Positions 1-6,335 are shown, numbered from the stretch's first letter. The stretch: 7,085 bases of DNA from CAZGSG01 sp964528095 (GCA_964528095.1 CAZGSG010000312.1:1-7085), one strand, 5' to 3'. Notes: generated by a model from the sequence alone, not told the origin. Program-made: numbers and translations.

Positions 1-335
1 TATCCAAAAACCTTGCCCTTACCATTATTACCAGCCGGATCATACTGGCTGCGGAACTGAATGCCTGAGTTAGAAGTAGTGTCTTCGATCTTCACTTCCA
101 GCTCCAGTACAAAATCACCATACTCTTTATCCGTAATCAGGAATGTGTTTGGCGTATTCGGTACGGTGATGCCCACCACCGCATTATCCACTACCTGGTA
201 CTCCGCTGAGCCGGCTACTTTTTTCCAGCCGTTCAATGTCTTGCCATCGAATAGATTGGTCCACCCGCCTTTGCCCTGCGCATAGATCGTATTCGCTACT
301 AATAAAATGATACAAACAACCGTGATTTTTTTCAT
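1..335 (-). CDS. DUF1080 / 3-keto-disaccharide hydrolase family protein, N-terminal part
   Basis: This is the N-terminal 111 codons of a gene read leftwards from an ATG at 335-333 and cut by the left window edge, so neither stop codon nor C-terminus is visible. Residues 1-20 form a signal peptide (MKKITVVCIILLVANTIYAQ, cleavage near the final AQ), so the protein is exported. Immediately after comes the family's opening signature, W25 followed by NLFDGKTLNGWK (26-38). NSGIQFRSQ (89-97) and the start of a KVFGY-type strand at the edge also fit PF06439 (DUF1080), a concanavalin-like beta-sandwich whose characterised members hydrolyse 3-keto-glycosides. The start lies 9 nt after the stop of the oxidoreductase gene upstream, so the two are almost certainly co-transcribed. 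Inference: it cleaves a keto-sugar made by its neighbour. Family assignment is secure; the substrate is unknown. Confidence 0.9.
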   Translation of the reverse strand, partial: MKKITVVCIILLVANTIYAQGKGGWTNLFDGKTLNGWKKVAGSAEYQVVDNAVVGITVPNTPNTFLITDKEYGDFVLELEVKIEDTTSNSGIQFRSQYDPAGNNGKGKVFG

Positions 336-344
336 ACCTGTCAG

Positions 345-1544
345 TTAAAAATTATAATCTTGTTTCCATTGTTGAATCGTTTCCGAAAATATCGCATCGT
401 TTACCAGTCTCACACAAACCGCGGTAGTTGCGCCAGTCACGACATTCGATACAGGAAGTTTTTTTTCTGTGATGCAGGTATAGAATTCCTGCAATGCATA
501 CCAGGTACCATCCTTCATTTTTTCTGTCGTAATAGGAATACCGCCATCTTTATTCCATTCAATTTTTGTCGCACCCGTCACACCATCTACAGTTTGCAAT
601 TGTTTTTTCGTTTCAGCTTCAGGAAAAAATATTCCTTCATGCGGAAGCAGTGATACCATTCCTTTTGTTCCCTTTATTTTAAAGATATATCCTTCTTTGG
701 CGTTACTACAGGTAGCGCCGAAATTACCGATCATCCCCTCTTTCTTATAACGAAGGATCGCCTGTACATTATCATAGGTCTCGCGTCCGTCCTTATAATT
801 GTCGATACCACCGCTGCCCATTATTTCATCCGGGTGTGTATCAAACGCCCAGTTAATAAAATCCATCTGGTGCGATAATAATTCCGCGGGCAATCCCCCG
901 GAATATTTTTTATACATCCGCCAGTTCACCTGTTCATCCGTATATCCTGCCGGCACGGCACGACGCCAGTTCCAGTTGCGGTCCCATCTGCAGTCAATCT
1001 GCGTCACTTTACCGAGATACCCTTTATTGATCATTTCCTTTACCTTGAAATAAAGCGGTGTATACCGGTATTGATGGCCTACTTCCAGTACCTGCTTTGG
1101 ATATTGCCTGCTTAGCTTAACCAGGTCAAGCGCTTCAGGAATAGCATACGTCATGGCTTTTTCCAGGTACACATGTTTGCCTGCCCTTAGCGCATCCGCA
1201 GCAATAGGAAAATGCATATTCAGCGGAGTAGCAATAACCACCGCGTCAATATTTTTATCGTCCAGCAATTTCCTGTATTCTTGATAGACCTTCGTTGTTG
1301 CTGTATTGACGATCTTTTTGGTGGCTTCGAGCCGGAACTCAAGTATATCGCAGATACCGGTCACTAAAAAATTCTCCGGCAGTTCATTTATTACGGAAAG
1401 AATACCCTGGCCGCGGTCACCACATCCAATCACAGCGACCCTGATCTTTCCTGCCTGTCTACCTGAAGCACTCAGCCATTGCCGGCCTGCTAATAACCCG
1501 GCGGTAAGTACCCCCGACTGTTGCAAAAAATCTTTTCTTTTCAT
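345..1544 (-). CDS. Exported Gfo/Idh/MocA-family oxidoreductase
   Basis: This is a complete 399-residue protein, a normal length for the family. An N-terminal Tat-like leader (KRKDFLQQSG, 2-11, then a hydrophobic stretch to about residue 20) carries Lys-Arg where a canonical Tat signal has Arg-Arg. A Rossmann fold follows: VAVIGCGDRGQG (37-48) is the dinucleotide-binding loop. YLEKAM (126-131) holds the conserved catalytic Glu-Lys pair, normally EKP; here Ala replaces Pro. GHQYRY (156-161) starts the C-terminal alpha/beta domain, and GGLPAELLSHQMD (216-228) carries the conserved active-site His225. The family oxidises or reduces sugars and cyclitols with NAD(P), often with tightly bound cofactor in exported members. 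With the DUF1080 gene 9 nt downstream, a role in oxidising a glycoside at C3 is the likeliest inference, but the substrate cannot be read from sequence. The gene is probably served by a promoter at the end of apbE or by readthrough. Confidence 0.9.
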   Translation of the reverse strand: MKRKDFLQQSGVLTAGLLAGRQWLSASGRQAGKIRVAVIGCGDRGQGILSVINELPENFLVTGICDILEFRLEATKKIVNTATTKVYQEYRKLLDDKNIDAVVIATPLNMHFPIAADALRAGKHVYLEKAMTYAIPEALDLVKLSRQYPKQVLEVGHQYRYTPLYFKVKEMINKGYLGKVTQIDCRWDRNWNWRRAVPAGYTDEQVNWRMYKKYSGGLPAELLSHQMDFINWAFDTHPDEIMGSGGIDNYKDGRETYDNVQAILRYKKEGMIGNFGATCSNAKEGYIFKIKGTKGMVSLLPHEGIFFPEAETKKQLQTVDGVTGATKIEWNKDGGIPITTEKMKDGTWYALQEFYTCITEKKLPVSNVVTGATTAVCVRLVNDAIFSETIQQWKQDYNF

Positions 1545-1659
1545 TTACTCTAATCAGCGTTCGTTAGCTATATATTTTTTGTTTCCAAGATAAACACCAT
1601 GCCTTAATTCCGGCTTTATCTTATTGGCTTTTCATTCACTCTTAAATACCATGAGTCGT

Positions 1660-1692
1660 CAAATTTAACTCATCAGGGCCGTAAAAGTGCAA
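1660..1692 (-). promoter_or_regulatory. Candidate Bacteroidota-type promoter for the oxidoreductase/DUF1080 pair
   Basis: On the minus strand, 1667-1660 reads TAAATTTG, an exact match to the Bacteroidota -7 consensus TAnnTTTG. A TTG at 1692-1690, 22 nt upstream, could serve as a weak -33 element, a little farther away than the usual 19-21 nt. The element overlaps the last codons and stop region of apbE. Transcription would start around 1655-1650, giving a leader of roughly 105-110 nt before the oxidoreductase ATG. An 8-mer with two free positions in AT-rich DNA occurs easily by chance, so this is tentative. Confidence 0.35.
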
Positions 1693-2677
1693 GAAACCGT
1701 CGGCTCATTGTATCGGCCAACTGGGTACCGTCCTTATAATAAATAAAATGCGCGGCCAGTTCCGGGTGTTTCTCCACAAAAGCAAGGGCTTTACTCAGTC
1801 CCATTGCCATCAATGCATTATCATAGGCATCAGCGGTCATCGCGTCTTTTGCATAGACGGTCACACTGATCAATTCGTTGCGGATGGAATAACCGGTTTT
1901 CGGGTTCATCAGATGAGAGATTTTTTGTCCTTTACTTTCTATATATCGCCGGTAGTTACCCGAGGTTGTGATAGCGCCTTTATCCATCCACACTATTTTC
2001 TCTATTATCGAAAATCCCGGGTCATCACCGGGTGTTTCTATCCCTACCGACATTTTTTCATTCGTTGGAAGTTTGCGTCCTTTCACCCTGAGTTCGCCAC
2101 CAAGTTCAACCAGGTAATGTTGAATACCTTTTTTTTCAAAAAACCCGGCCAGCACATCCACGCTATACCCCTGCGCTATCCCATTAGGGTCAAGCTTTAC
2201 GCAGGGTTTACGTTTCGCCAGTTTTCTCCCTTGCCAGTAGAGTAAACCGGTATTGACGCAGGGAAGCATTTTTCTGATGGCGTCTTCATCTGGCAATGAA
2301 TCCGGTTTTTGAGGGCCGAAGCCCCAGGCCACTGTAAGTGGGTAAACGGTTATATCAAAAAGGCCTCCTGTTGTCCGATATACTTCCTGCGCCTTTTTTA
2401 CAACCCTGGTAAAATGCGCATCTACTACCATTCCATCTTTCGAATCATTAAAACGATTAACCTGTGAGTAGGGCTTATAAAGAGAAAGAGAACTATCGAT
2501 GTTATTCAGTATGCTGTCGATTTCCCATTTCGATACCAGGCTATCTGCCGCATAATAAGTAATATGATAGGTAGTGCCCTGGGCGGAGCCATTGATCTGT
2601 ATTTTTTTTATTACAGGCAACCCTGTAAATGAAATAAAGAGAGCGCCGGCAATAATCCCCATTACAAGTCTGTGCAT
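1673..2677 (-). CDS. apbE: ApbE-type FAD:protein FMN transferase
   Basis: This is a complete 334-residue ApbE-family protein. The family uses FAD and Mg2+ to attach FMN covalently to a Thr or Ser of extracytoplasmic electron-transfer proteins such as NqrB/NqrC or Rnf subunits. Signatures in order are GTTYHITYY (34-42), SLYKPYSQVNRFN (65-77), GGLFDITVYPL (104-114), LDPNGIAQGYSVD (162-174), VELGGELRVKG (190-200), AITTSGNYRRY (235-245), SHLMNPKTG (254-262) and DAMTADAYDNAL (278-289). Residues 4-20 form a hydrophobic export signal or anchor; there is no lipobox Cys, although many relatives are lipoproteins. Asn287 stands where the common family motif has Thr (ADAxATAL type). The start at 2677 gives the full signal; Met6 (ATG at 2662) is an alternative because a promoter-like element abuts 2677. 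No recognisable flavinylation target is encoded nearby, so it probably serves proteins elsewhere. It lies 128 nt from the oxidoreductase gene. Confidence 0.93.
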   Translation of the reverse strand: MHRLVMGIIAGALFISFTGLPVIKKIQINGSAQGTTYHITYYAADSLVSKWEIDSILNNIDSSLSLYKPYSQVNRFNDSKDGMVVDAHFTRVVKKAQEVYRTTGGLFDITVYPLTVAWGFGPQKPDSLPDEDAIRKMLPCVNTGLLYWQGRKLAKRKPCVKLDPNGIAQGYSVDVLAGFFEKKGIQHYLVELGGELRVKGRKLPTNEKMSVGIETPGDDPGFSIIEKIVWMDKGAITTSGNYRRYIESKGQKISHLMNPKTGYSIRNELISVTVYAKDAMTADAYDNALMAMGLSKALAFVEKHPELAAHFIYYKDGTQLADTMSRRFLALLRP

Positions 2678-2681
2678 TGCA

Positions 2682-2689
2682 CAAACCTA
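2682..2689 (-). promoter_or_regulatory. Candidate -7 promoter element for apbE
   Basis: The minus strand reads TAGGTTTG at 2689-2682, a perfect fit to the Bacteroidota -7 consensus TAnnTTTG, just after the terminator of the preceding unit. No good TTTG -33 box is found at 19-21 nt upstream (a TTTG lies only 12 nt away). If used, transcription would begin within a few bases of the annotated ATG. That implies either a leaderless mRNA or translation from Met6 (2662). Confidence 0.4.
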
Positions 2690-2808
2690 TTTCAAATTGA
2701 ACAAACAGGGAAGAAATAATTCTGTGTAAATACGAAGTTTACCACCATTGAATACTAAGGTAAACAGTAGCTGGATAAGCAACATTCTCAACTATCCGGA
2801 TTACCGTT

Positions 2809-2844
2809 TAAAACAAAAAAGCCCCTCGCAGGAATGCGGGGGCT
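2809..2844 (-). terminator. Rho-independent terminator after barrel B
   Basis: Read on the minus strand, AGCCCC (2844-2839) plus CGCA (2838-2835) pairs with TGCG (2830-2827) plus GGGGCT (2825-2820). This is a 10-bp GC-rich stem with one bulged base (2826) and a four-base TTCC loop (2834-2831). The stem is followed directly by a run of Ts (from 2820 down to 2815, then GTTTT). It lies 41 nt beyond the stop codon of barrel B and ends the right-hand transcription block, separating it from apbE. Confidence 0.92.
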
Positions 2845-2884
2845 GCCTATTAACTGCTCGATTCTGCTGCAAAACGATTATTAC

Positions 2885-3508
2885 TTATTTCTTTTTTTGT
2901 TGTAAAATATACCCAACTGAAAGCCCGAAAAAACTGTTATGCGCTTCGACCGTGGGAGACTGCGCCGATACAGCGCTAAATATATTGTTGAAACCGGGCG
3001 TATAGTTAGCTTCCAGCATCAGTCCGCCGGGGAAACAATAGCCCATCCGGATATTGGCGCCAATTTCAAAACGTTCTGCCTTCACCAAATGCATTGCGGT
3101 GGCATCGCTGTACAGGTCTATTGCTTTACCATTGTCTAAAACTCTTCCTTTGATGCTATAGGAAAAATTAGGTCCCAGGCCAATAAAAAAATCCCGATAC
3201 CGCCAATTGCAGTTGAGAGAAAGATCAATCGTATTGAACCGGAACCCGCTTTCATTTTCATTCACTCCGCCTTTAGAAACATATAAGAGCTGCGGTTGCA
3301 GGGAAAACCGGGAACTCACCGGAATATCTGCCAAGAAGCCAGCCTGAATACCCAGACTGGTAAAAACATTACTGTCGTCAAACTGCCCTTTTGTGATGAC
3401 CTTAAAAATATTGTTGTGCGCACCGGCTTTAATACCCAAACGGATATGCTGGCCATTACTTTCACCGGCCGACAATAAAACAATTGCAATAAGAAGATAG
3501 TTTTTCAT
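2885..3508 (-). CDS. PorT-like outer-membrane beta-barrel protein (barrel B)
   Basis: This is a 207-residue protein using the ATG at 3508-3506. An upstream in-frame ATG at 3529 would add seven residues ahead of a signal peptide, so 3508 is preferred. The signal peptide is MKNYLLIAIVLLSAGESNGQ (1-20). The mature part alternates polar and hydrophobic/aromatic residues in short strands ending in an aromatic C-terminus (NSFFGLSVGYILQ, 191-203), as in small Bacteroidota outer-membrane barrels of the porin/PorT type. Blocks shared with barrel A are LGIQAGFLADIPVSSRFSLQ (52-71), KGG (79-81), FFIGLGPNFSYS (107-118), CFPGGLMLEANYTPGFNNI (158-176) and SVGY (197-200). The two are clear paralogues, though diverged. 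The gene is last in its block, ahead of a strong terminator. It has no known substrate; it may be a structural, adhesion or small-porin barrel. Family type is fairly sure; function is unknown. Confidence 0.85.
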   Translation of the reverse strand: MKNYLLIAIVLLSAGESNGQHIRLGIKAGAHNNIFKVITKGQFDDSNVFTSLGIQAGFLADIPVSSRFSLQPQLLYVSKGGVNENESGFRFNTIDLSLNCNWRYRDFFIGLGPNFSYSIKGRVLDNGKAIDLYSDATAMHLVKAERFEIGANIRMGYCFPGGLMLEANYTPGFNNIFSAVSAQSPTVEAHNSFFGLSVGYILQQKKK

Positions 3509-3793
3509 TTTGTTTTGATATATGTTCACAAGAGCAAAAGACTCACTGATTATTTTTTATTTACCCCAACTAATACCCGATTGAAAACCGACTAAACTCC
3601 CATGAACCCTTTCTTGTTAAGCCGAAACTCGGTAGCCATTTTTCATTCCGGGAAAATTAATGTTATGCATTTTGATAATCATTCCACCACCGGCGTTCTA
3701 CCCTATCATGTATTTTTTGTGAATACCCCAACCATATTTAAAAAATTCATAGTAGTAATTTTGAATAACCACTACAATTTTCCGGGAGATTGA
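3509..3793. other. 285-nt intergenic stretch with possible barrel-gene remnants and a repeated GGGGTA element
   Basis: No credible intact gene lies here; reading frames on both strands are broken or lack family features. On the minus strand, pieces resemble the barrel genes next door. GGAATGATTATCAAA (3685-3671; GMIIK) matches the same residues of barrel A. A TTTTCCCGGA segment (3656-3647) reads FPG. A 25-nt piece at 3597-3573 aligns with the barrel B sequence encoding FFGLSVGY at 20 of 26 columns, but is followed by a stop. Two copies of a TTGGGGTA...AAAAAATA motif also occur (3732-3711 and 3570-3551). No terminator after the upstream lipoprotein gene and no consensus promoter for barrel B were found. 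Confidence 0.4.
3572..3685 (-). pseudogene. Possible decayed 3' portion of a third barrel gene
   Basis: The minus strand keeps three short similarities in the same order as in barrels A and B: a GMIIK-encoding piece (3685-3671, 13 of 16 bases identical to barrel A around GGGAATGATCATTAAA), a FPG-encoding piece (about 3656-3647), and a terminal piece reading F-S-I-G-Y then stop (3587-3573). Getting them collinear needs internal deletions and at least one single-base frameshift. This could be the eroded tail of a third tandem copy. Each match is short and AT-rich, so chance similarity or an unrelated interspersed repeat remains possible. Confidence 0.25.
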
Positions 3794-4645
3794 TTATTGC
3801 CAATGAATATTTATATCAGGCTTTATTCTTATTAACCTTCCCTGCTGGTCATACAGATAATTATCTTCGCCAAGCATCGTTGTAAACGATGAAGCAAAAA
3901 CCCATTTTTGAGTAACATTGTCCCATTTATAATTTTCTCCTTTTCTCAACTTTGATGCAAGTCTGGACGGAAAAAAATAACTAACAAGAAAAAATGGAGC
4001 TGTTGGATCATCGGACGATATAGGACGAGTTTGACTCATGGGTGTAGTTCCAAAATAATCAAAGCCGACATCTGCCCAACGAAAAAATGGTTTTCCCTCA
4101 TGATACTCTTTTGTAACATACCCGGAATCACTGTTACGCAAAGGAATTCCGTTTCTGATTTTTGTTTCCATCCTGACCATATTTCCCTGCCCATCATATG
4201 TAAAGGAGAAAGATTGAGTTGAGAAAATCAAACCTACGGAGCTACGTTTATTCACCTCCATTCCGAAAAGTTGTCCATTATTATTGTATGTATAGATGTA
4301 CTCACGAATATTCGCGGCGCCATCATATTCATATCCTTTCACAATTCGTCCATTCGCAAGCGTAAATTCATACTTTTTGTTAGGAATAGGGGCGCCCATA
4401 GCGTCATGATATTGCATTAAGATACTGGTAGGCTGGTAAGTGACCTGAAGTGACCCAGACCCGACGGTCGTAACCCGGGTCAACCTTTTTTCATTATCAT
4501 ACCCGAAAATTTGGTCTGGGTTCATGTTATCAGTTATCCTGACAATCCTCTCCGAGCCCGATCGTTTATCCTCCTTCTTGTCTTTTTTACAGGCCATCGC
4601 CATAAGCAATACCAGGGCGGCCAGGAATATTTTTGTTTTCATCAT
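3794..4645 (-). CDS. Putative surface lipoprotein with degenerate YD-type motifs
   Basis: This is a complete 283-residue protein. The type II signal is MMKTKIFLAALVLLMAMAC, with lipobox MAMAC and lipidated Cys19. It is followed at once by KKDKKEDKR, the kind of charged tail that acts as a lipoprotein export signal to the cell surface in Bacteroidota. The mature part contains four spaced segments of the pattern Y-x-x-x-G-x-L/M, recalling RHS/YD or DUF4595-like beta-repeat proteins: GYDNEKRLTRV (48-58), YTYNNNGQLFGME (118-130), FTYDGQGNMVRME (148-160) and YLYDQQGRLIRIK (263-275). It is too short and too degenerate to be a true RHS toxin shell, and no toxin domain is present. Either of two adjacent ATGs (4645 or 4642) would serve. 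It sits 147 nt downstream of the Cys-rich lipoprotein. Precise family and role are unknown. Confidence 0.8.
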   Translation of the reverse strand: MMKTKIFLAALVLLMAMACKKDKKEDKRSGSERIVRITDNMNPDQIFGYDNEKRLTRVTTVGSGSLQVTYQPTSILMQYHDAMGAPIPNKKYEFTLANGRIVKGYEYDGAANIREYIYTYNNNGQLFGMEVNKRSSVGLIFSTQSFSFTYDGQGNMVRMETKIRNGIPLRNSDSGYVTKEYHEGKPFFRWADVGFDYFGTTPMSQTRPISSDDPTAPFFLVSYFFPSRLASKLRKGENYKWDNVTQKWVFASSFTTMLGEDNYLYDQQGRLIRIKPDINIHWQ

Positions 4646-4792
4646 AGCTAAGGAATTTACATGTAATGATCTTGTCTTACGGACATCTATTAATCAACAA
4701 AAACGACACGCGCTATACCTGTTTTGTACAGGACCAATATATGGGAACAACCCTATCTATTTCAAAAATTGACCTGTATGACCAACCTTCCG
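4646..4792. other. Intergenic gap between the two lipoprotein genes
   Basis: This 147-nt AT-rich gap has no terminator and no TAnnTTTG promoter match on the minus strand. The only structure is a small CCTGT-TTTGT-ACAGG hairpin (4718-4732), too short to call functional. The lipoprotein at 4645-3794 may therefore be read from the upstream gene. Confidence 0.5.
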
Positions 4793-5683
4793 CTAATCCA
4801 CTTTTTCAAAATAAAAATCATCTTTGTAGCAACGTTCGAACTCTCTTTCACCGGGGGGGCGCACATTCTGACATTTTGGGATAAGCCCCAATGGAACGTT
4901 AGGACCTACCAATATTCCAGGAATGTTGGGTCTTACGCTTAGCCTTTGCGCCCAGTCACAGTCTTCGTTCGCATCCGGTGAATCATGTGTGGTTGTAAGC
5001 CACCATCGCTGTACATAAGCAGCGCAATTATATTCTCTGTCCGAGTGCCTGATCTTATAACCTCCATCACCATTATTTATAAATAGGAACAATGACCCTG
5101 TTTCTCCATCATGTCCAGGATGGTTCGTGCAATCATAACAATTTGTTTGTGCAGAAATTTTCCTGGGCACTTCTGAAACACCCATGAAACGGATGTACTG
5201 ATTTTCTCCCCAGCCATCACCAACCTCATCTTCTTTAGATGCGCCGGGCCGGTGCATGGACAACACCTGGTAAATATTATCCGCAGGGTTTTGTTTATAT
5301 ATACGATAGCCTGCAAAAATGGAATAATCATTAGATCCAAGAGGTGGCACCACAACAAAACCTTCAGCCCGCACATCTTCCACATTCCAGATAACCCCTT
5401 CTTCCGTTTTCAGCAACGGGAGATCTTCTTTGCGCATAGGGATAAAATCAAGTGTCTCAAAATTGCTGGCAGGCACCAATGCATAGGCGACTCCATTGGG
5501 ACAGTATTTTGTCCGGATGATATACCGGCCCGACACAAAACCAGAATCACTATCATCAGATGGCAGGGCGGTCGTGCCCTTTGGAGGGTTCTTTTTGCAT
5601 TGGGATAACATAAATATGCTGCTGATAGCCAGAAAGCATCCGCATAGATATTTAATGCTATTCACTATTTTTCCTTTTTTCAT
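4793..5683 (-). CDS. Cys-rich lipoprotein of unknown family
   Basis: The preferred start is the ATG at 5683-5681, giving 296 residues. It places a signal peptide at the N-terminus and begins 10 nt after the barrel A stop; a longer frame from 5740 would overlap barrel A and bury the signal. MKKGKIVNSIKYLCGCF leads into a hydrophobic stretch and a lipobox-like LSQC with Cys29, then KKNPPKG. Gln before the Cys is not the classical residue, so lipidation is likely but unproven. The mature chain has seven more Cys (61, 182, 185, 220, 242, 271, 285). They include a CYDCTNHPGHDG segment (182-193), suggesting disulfides or a bound metal. DDSDSG (43-48) is an acidic linker. I do not recognise any domain. 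Its tight coupling to barrel A suggests that the two work as a lipoprotein-barrel pair in the outer membrane (inference). Confidence 0.78.
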   Translation of the reverse strand: MKKGKIVNSIKYLCGCFLAISSIFMLSQCKKNPPKGTTALPSDDSDSGFVSGRYIIRTKYCPNGVAYALVPASNFETLDFIPMRKEDLPLLKTEEGVIWNVEDVRAEGFVVVPPLGSNDYSIFAGYRIYKQNPADNIYQVLSMHRPGASKEDEVGDGWGENQYIRFMGVSEVPRKISAQTNCYDCTNHPGHDGETGSLFLFINNGDGGYKIRHSDREYNCAAYVQRWWLTTTHDSPDANEDCDWAQRLSVRPNIPGILVGPNVPLGLIPKCQNVRPPGEREFERCYKDDFYFEKVD

Positions 5684-5693
5684 TGCTGAAGTT

Positions 5694-6335
5694 TTAGTGT
5701 TTTGTTTTTGGTTGTAAAAAGTACCCGACAGAAAACCCATAAAAATTATTTCGAATTTTGAGATTGTATACCTTGTTGATATTGGATATCCCTTTTAAAT
5801 AGTTAACACTTATTAAAAATCCTCCTGGAAACTCAAAACCCATTGTTGCCGCCAGGCCAATATCCAACCGTTTAATGATCATTCCCGTTACAAGACCACT
5901 GCTGTCTTTGTAGAGGTTTTTGCTTAGCGGGTTATTTACCGCAGCTCCCTTGTCAATATCTTTCGCAGACAGTCCGTATGATATATTTGGACCTGCACCC
6001 AGGAAGAACCCGTTGTAATGGTAAACAAGGTGAAGAGGGAGATCAAGCGTCGTGATACTTATCCCGGCTGTACTTACATTAGTAACCACTCTCCCACCCT
6101 TGGTTATAAACAATAAACGTGGCTGAACAGAAAAATTGGAATTAAAGGAAATATCAGCGATGGCGCCGCCCTGAAAACCGGTTTTTCGCATATGCATCAC
6201 TCCACCATTTGATCCAACAATTTCAAAAAGAATATCACTGTCGATTACGCCCGCATTGACACCAAACTTTAGCTGTTGTGCCTGTAAAATGATGGCTATA
6301 AGCATAATCCACCCTGTAAATAAGATCCGCTTCAT
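5694..6335 (-). CDS. PorT-like outer-membrane beta-barrel protein (barrel A)
   Basis: This complete 213-residue protein starts at the ATG 6335-6333. The signal peptide is MKRILFTGWIMLIAIILQAQ (1-20), with cleavage in QAQQ. The mature part has the amphipathic short-strand pattern of small Bacteroidota outer-membrane barrels and ends NNFYGFSVGYFLQPKTKH (196-213), a typical aromatic C-terminal strand. Landmarks shared with barrel B are TGFQGGAIADISFNSNFSVQ (52-71), KGG (79-81), GFFLGAGPNISYG (109-121), FEFPGGFLISVNYLKGISNI (167-186) and FSVGY (201-205). The mature parts run collinear over nearly the whole length. The downstream lipoprotein gene starts 10 nt past its stop, so the two form an operon. 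It lacks TonB-box, plug or OmpA-like peptidoglycan-binding domains. The function is unknown beyond an outer-membrane location. Confidence 0.87.
   Translation of the reverse strand: MKRILFTGWIMLIAIILQAQQLKFGVNAGVIDSDILFEIVGSNGGVMHMRKTGFQGGAIADISFNSNFSVQPRLLFITKGGRVVTNVSTAGISITTLDLPLHLVYHYNGFFLGAGPNISYGLSAKDIDKGAAVNNPLSKNLYKDSSGLVTGMIIKRLDIGLAATMGFEFPGGFLISVNYLKGISNINKVYNLKIRNNFYGFSVGYFLQPKTKH

Noticed and set aside
61..285. Plus-strand open frame of 74 codons
   Set aside because: It lies antisense to the DUF1080 coding sequence, which has a signal peptide and strong family motifs; the plus-strand product is Ser/Thr-rich with no features.
1579..1592. Minus-strand TATCTTGG as a promoter element nearer the oxidoreductase gene
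   Set aside because: It deviates from TAnnTTTG and has no TTTG box at the expected spacing; the TAAATTTG at 1667-1660 is a better candidate.
1601..1614. Imperfect palindrome GCCTTAATTCCGGC between apbE and the oxidoreductase gene
   Set aside because: It is short, imperfect, and without a T-tract; no evidence for operator or terminator function.
1748..2245. Plus-strand open frame of 165 codons
   Set aside because: It is fully antisense to apbE, whose motifs are unmistakable; the plus product has no recognisable domain.
3602..3793. Plus-strand 63-codon open frame in the gap before barrel B
   Set aside because: It has no signal, motif or promoter, and all supported genes are on the other strand. 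The opposite strand shows possible barrel remnants that explain the region better.
4718..4732. CCTGT/ACAGG hairpin between the lipoprotein genes
   Set aside because: The stem is only 5 bp with no following T-run, so it is not a terminator and is easily expected by chance.
5077..5385. Minus-strand open frame of 102 codons
   Set aside because: It is a different frame inside the Cys-rich lipoprotein, which has a proper leader and coding continuity; nothing supports an overlapping gene.
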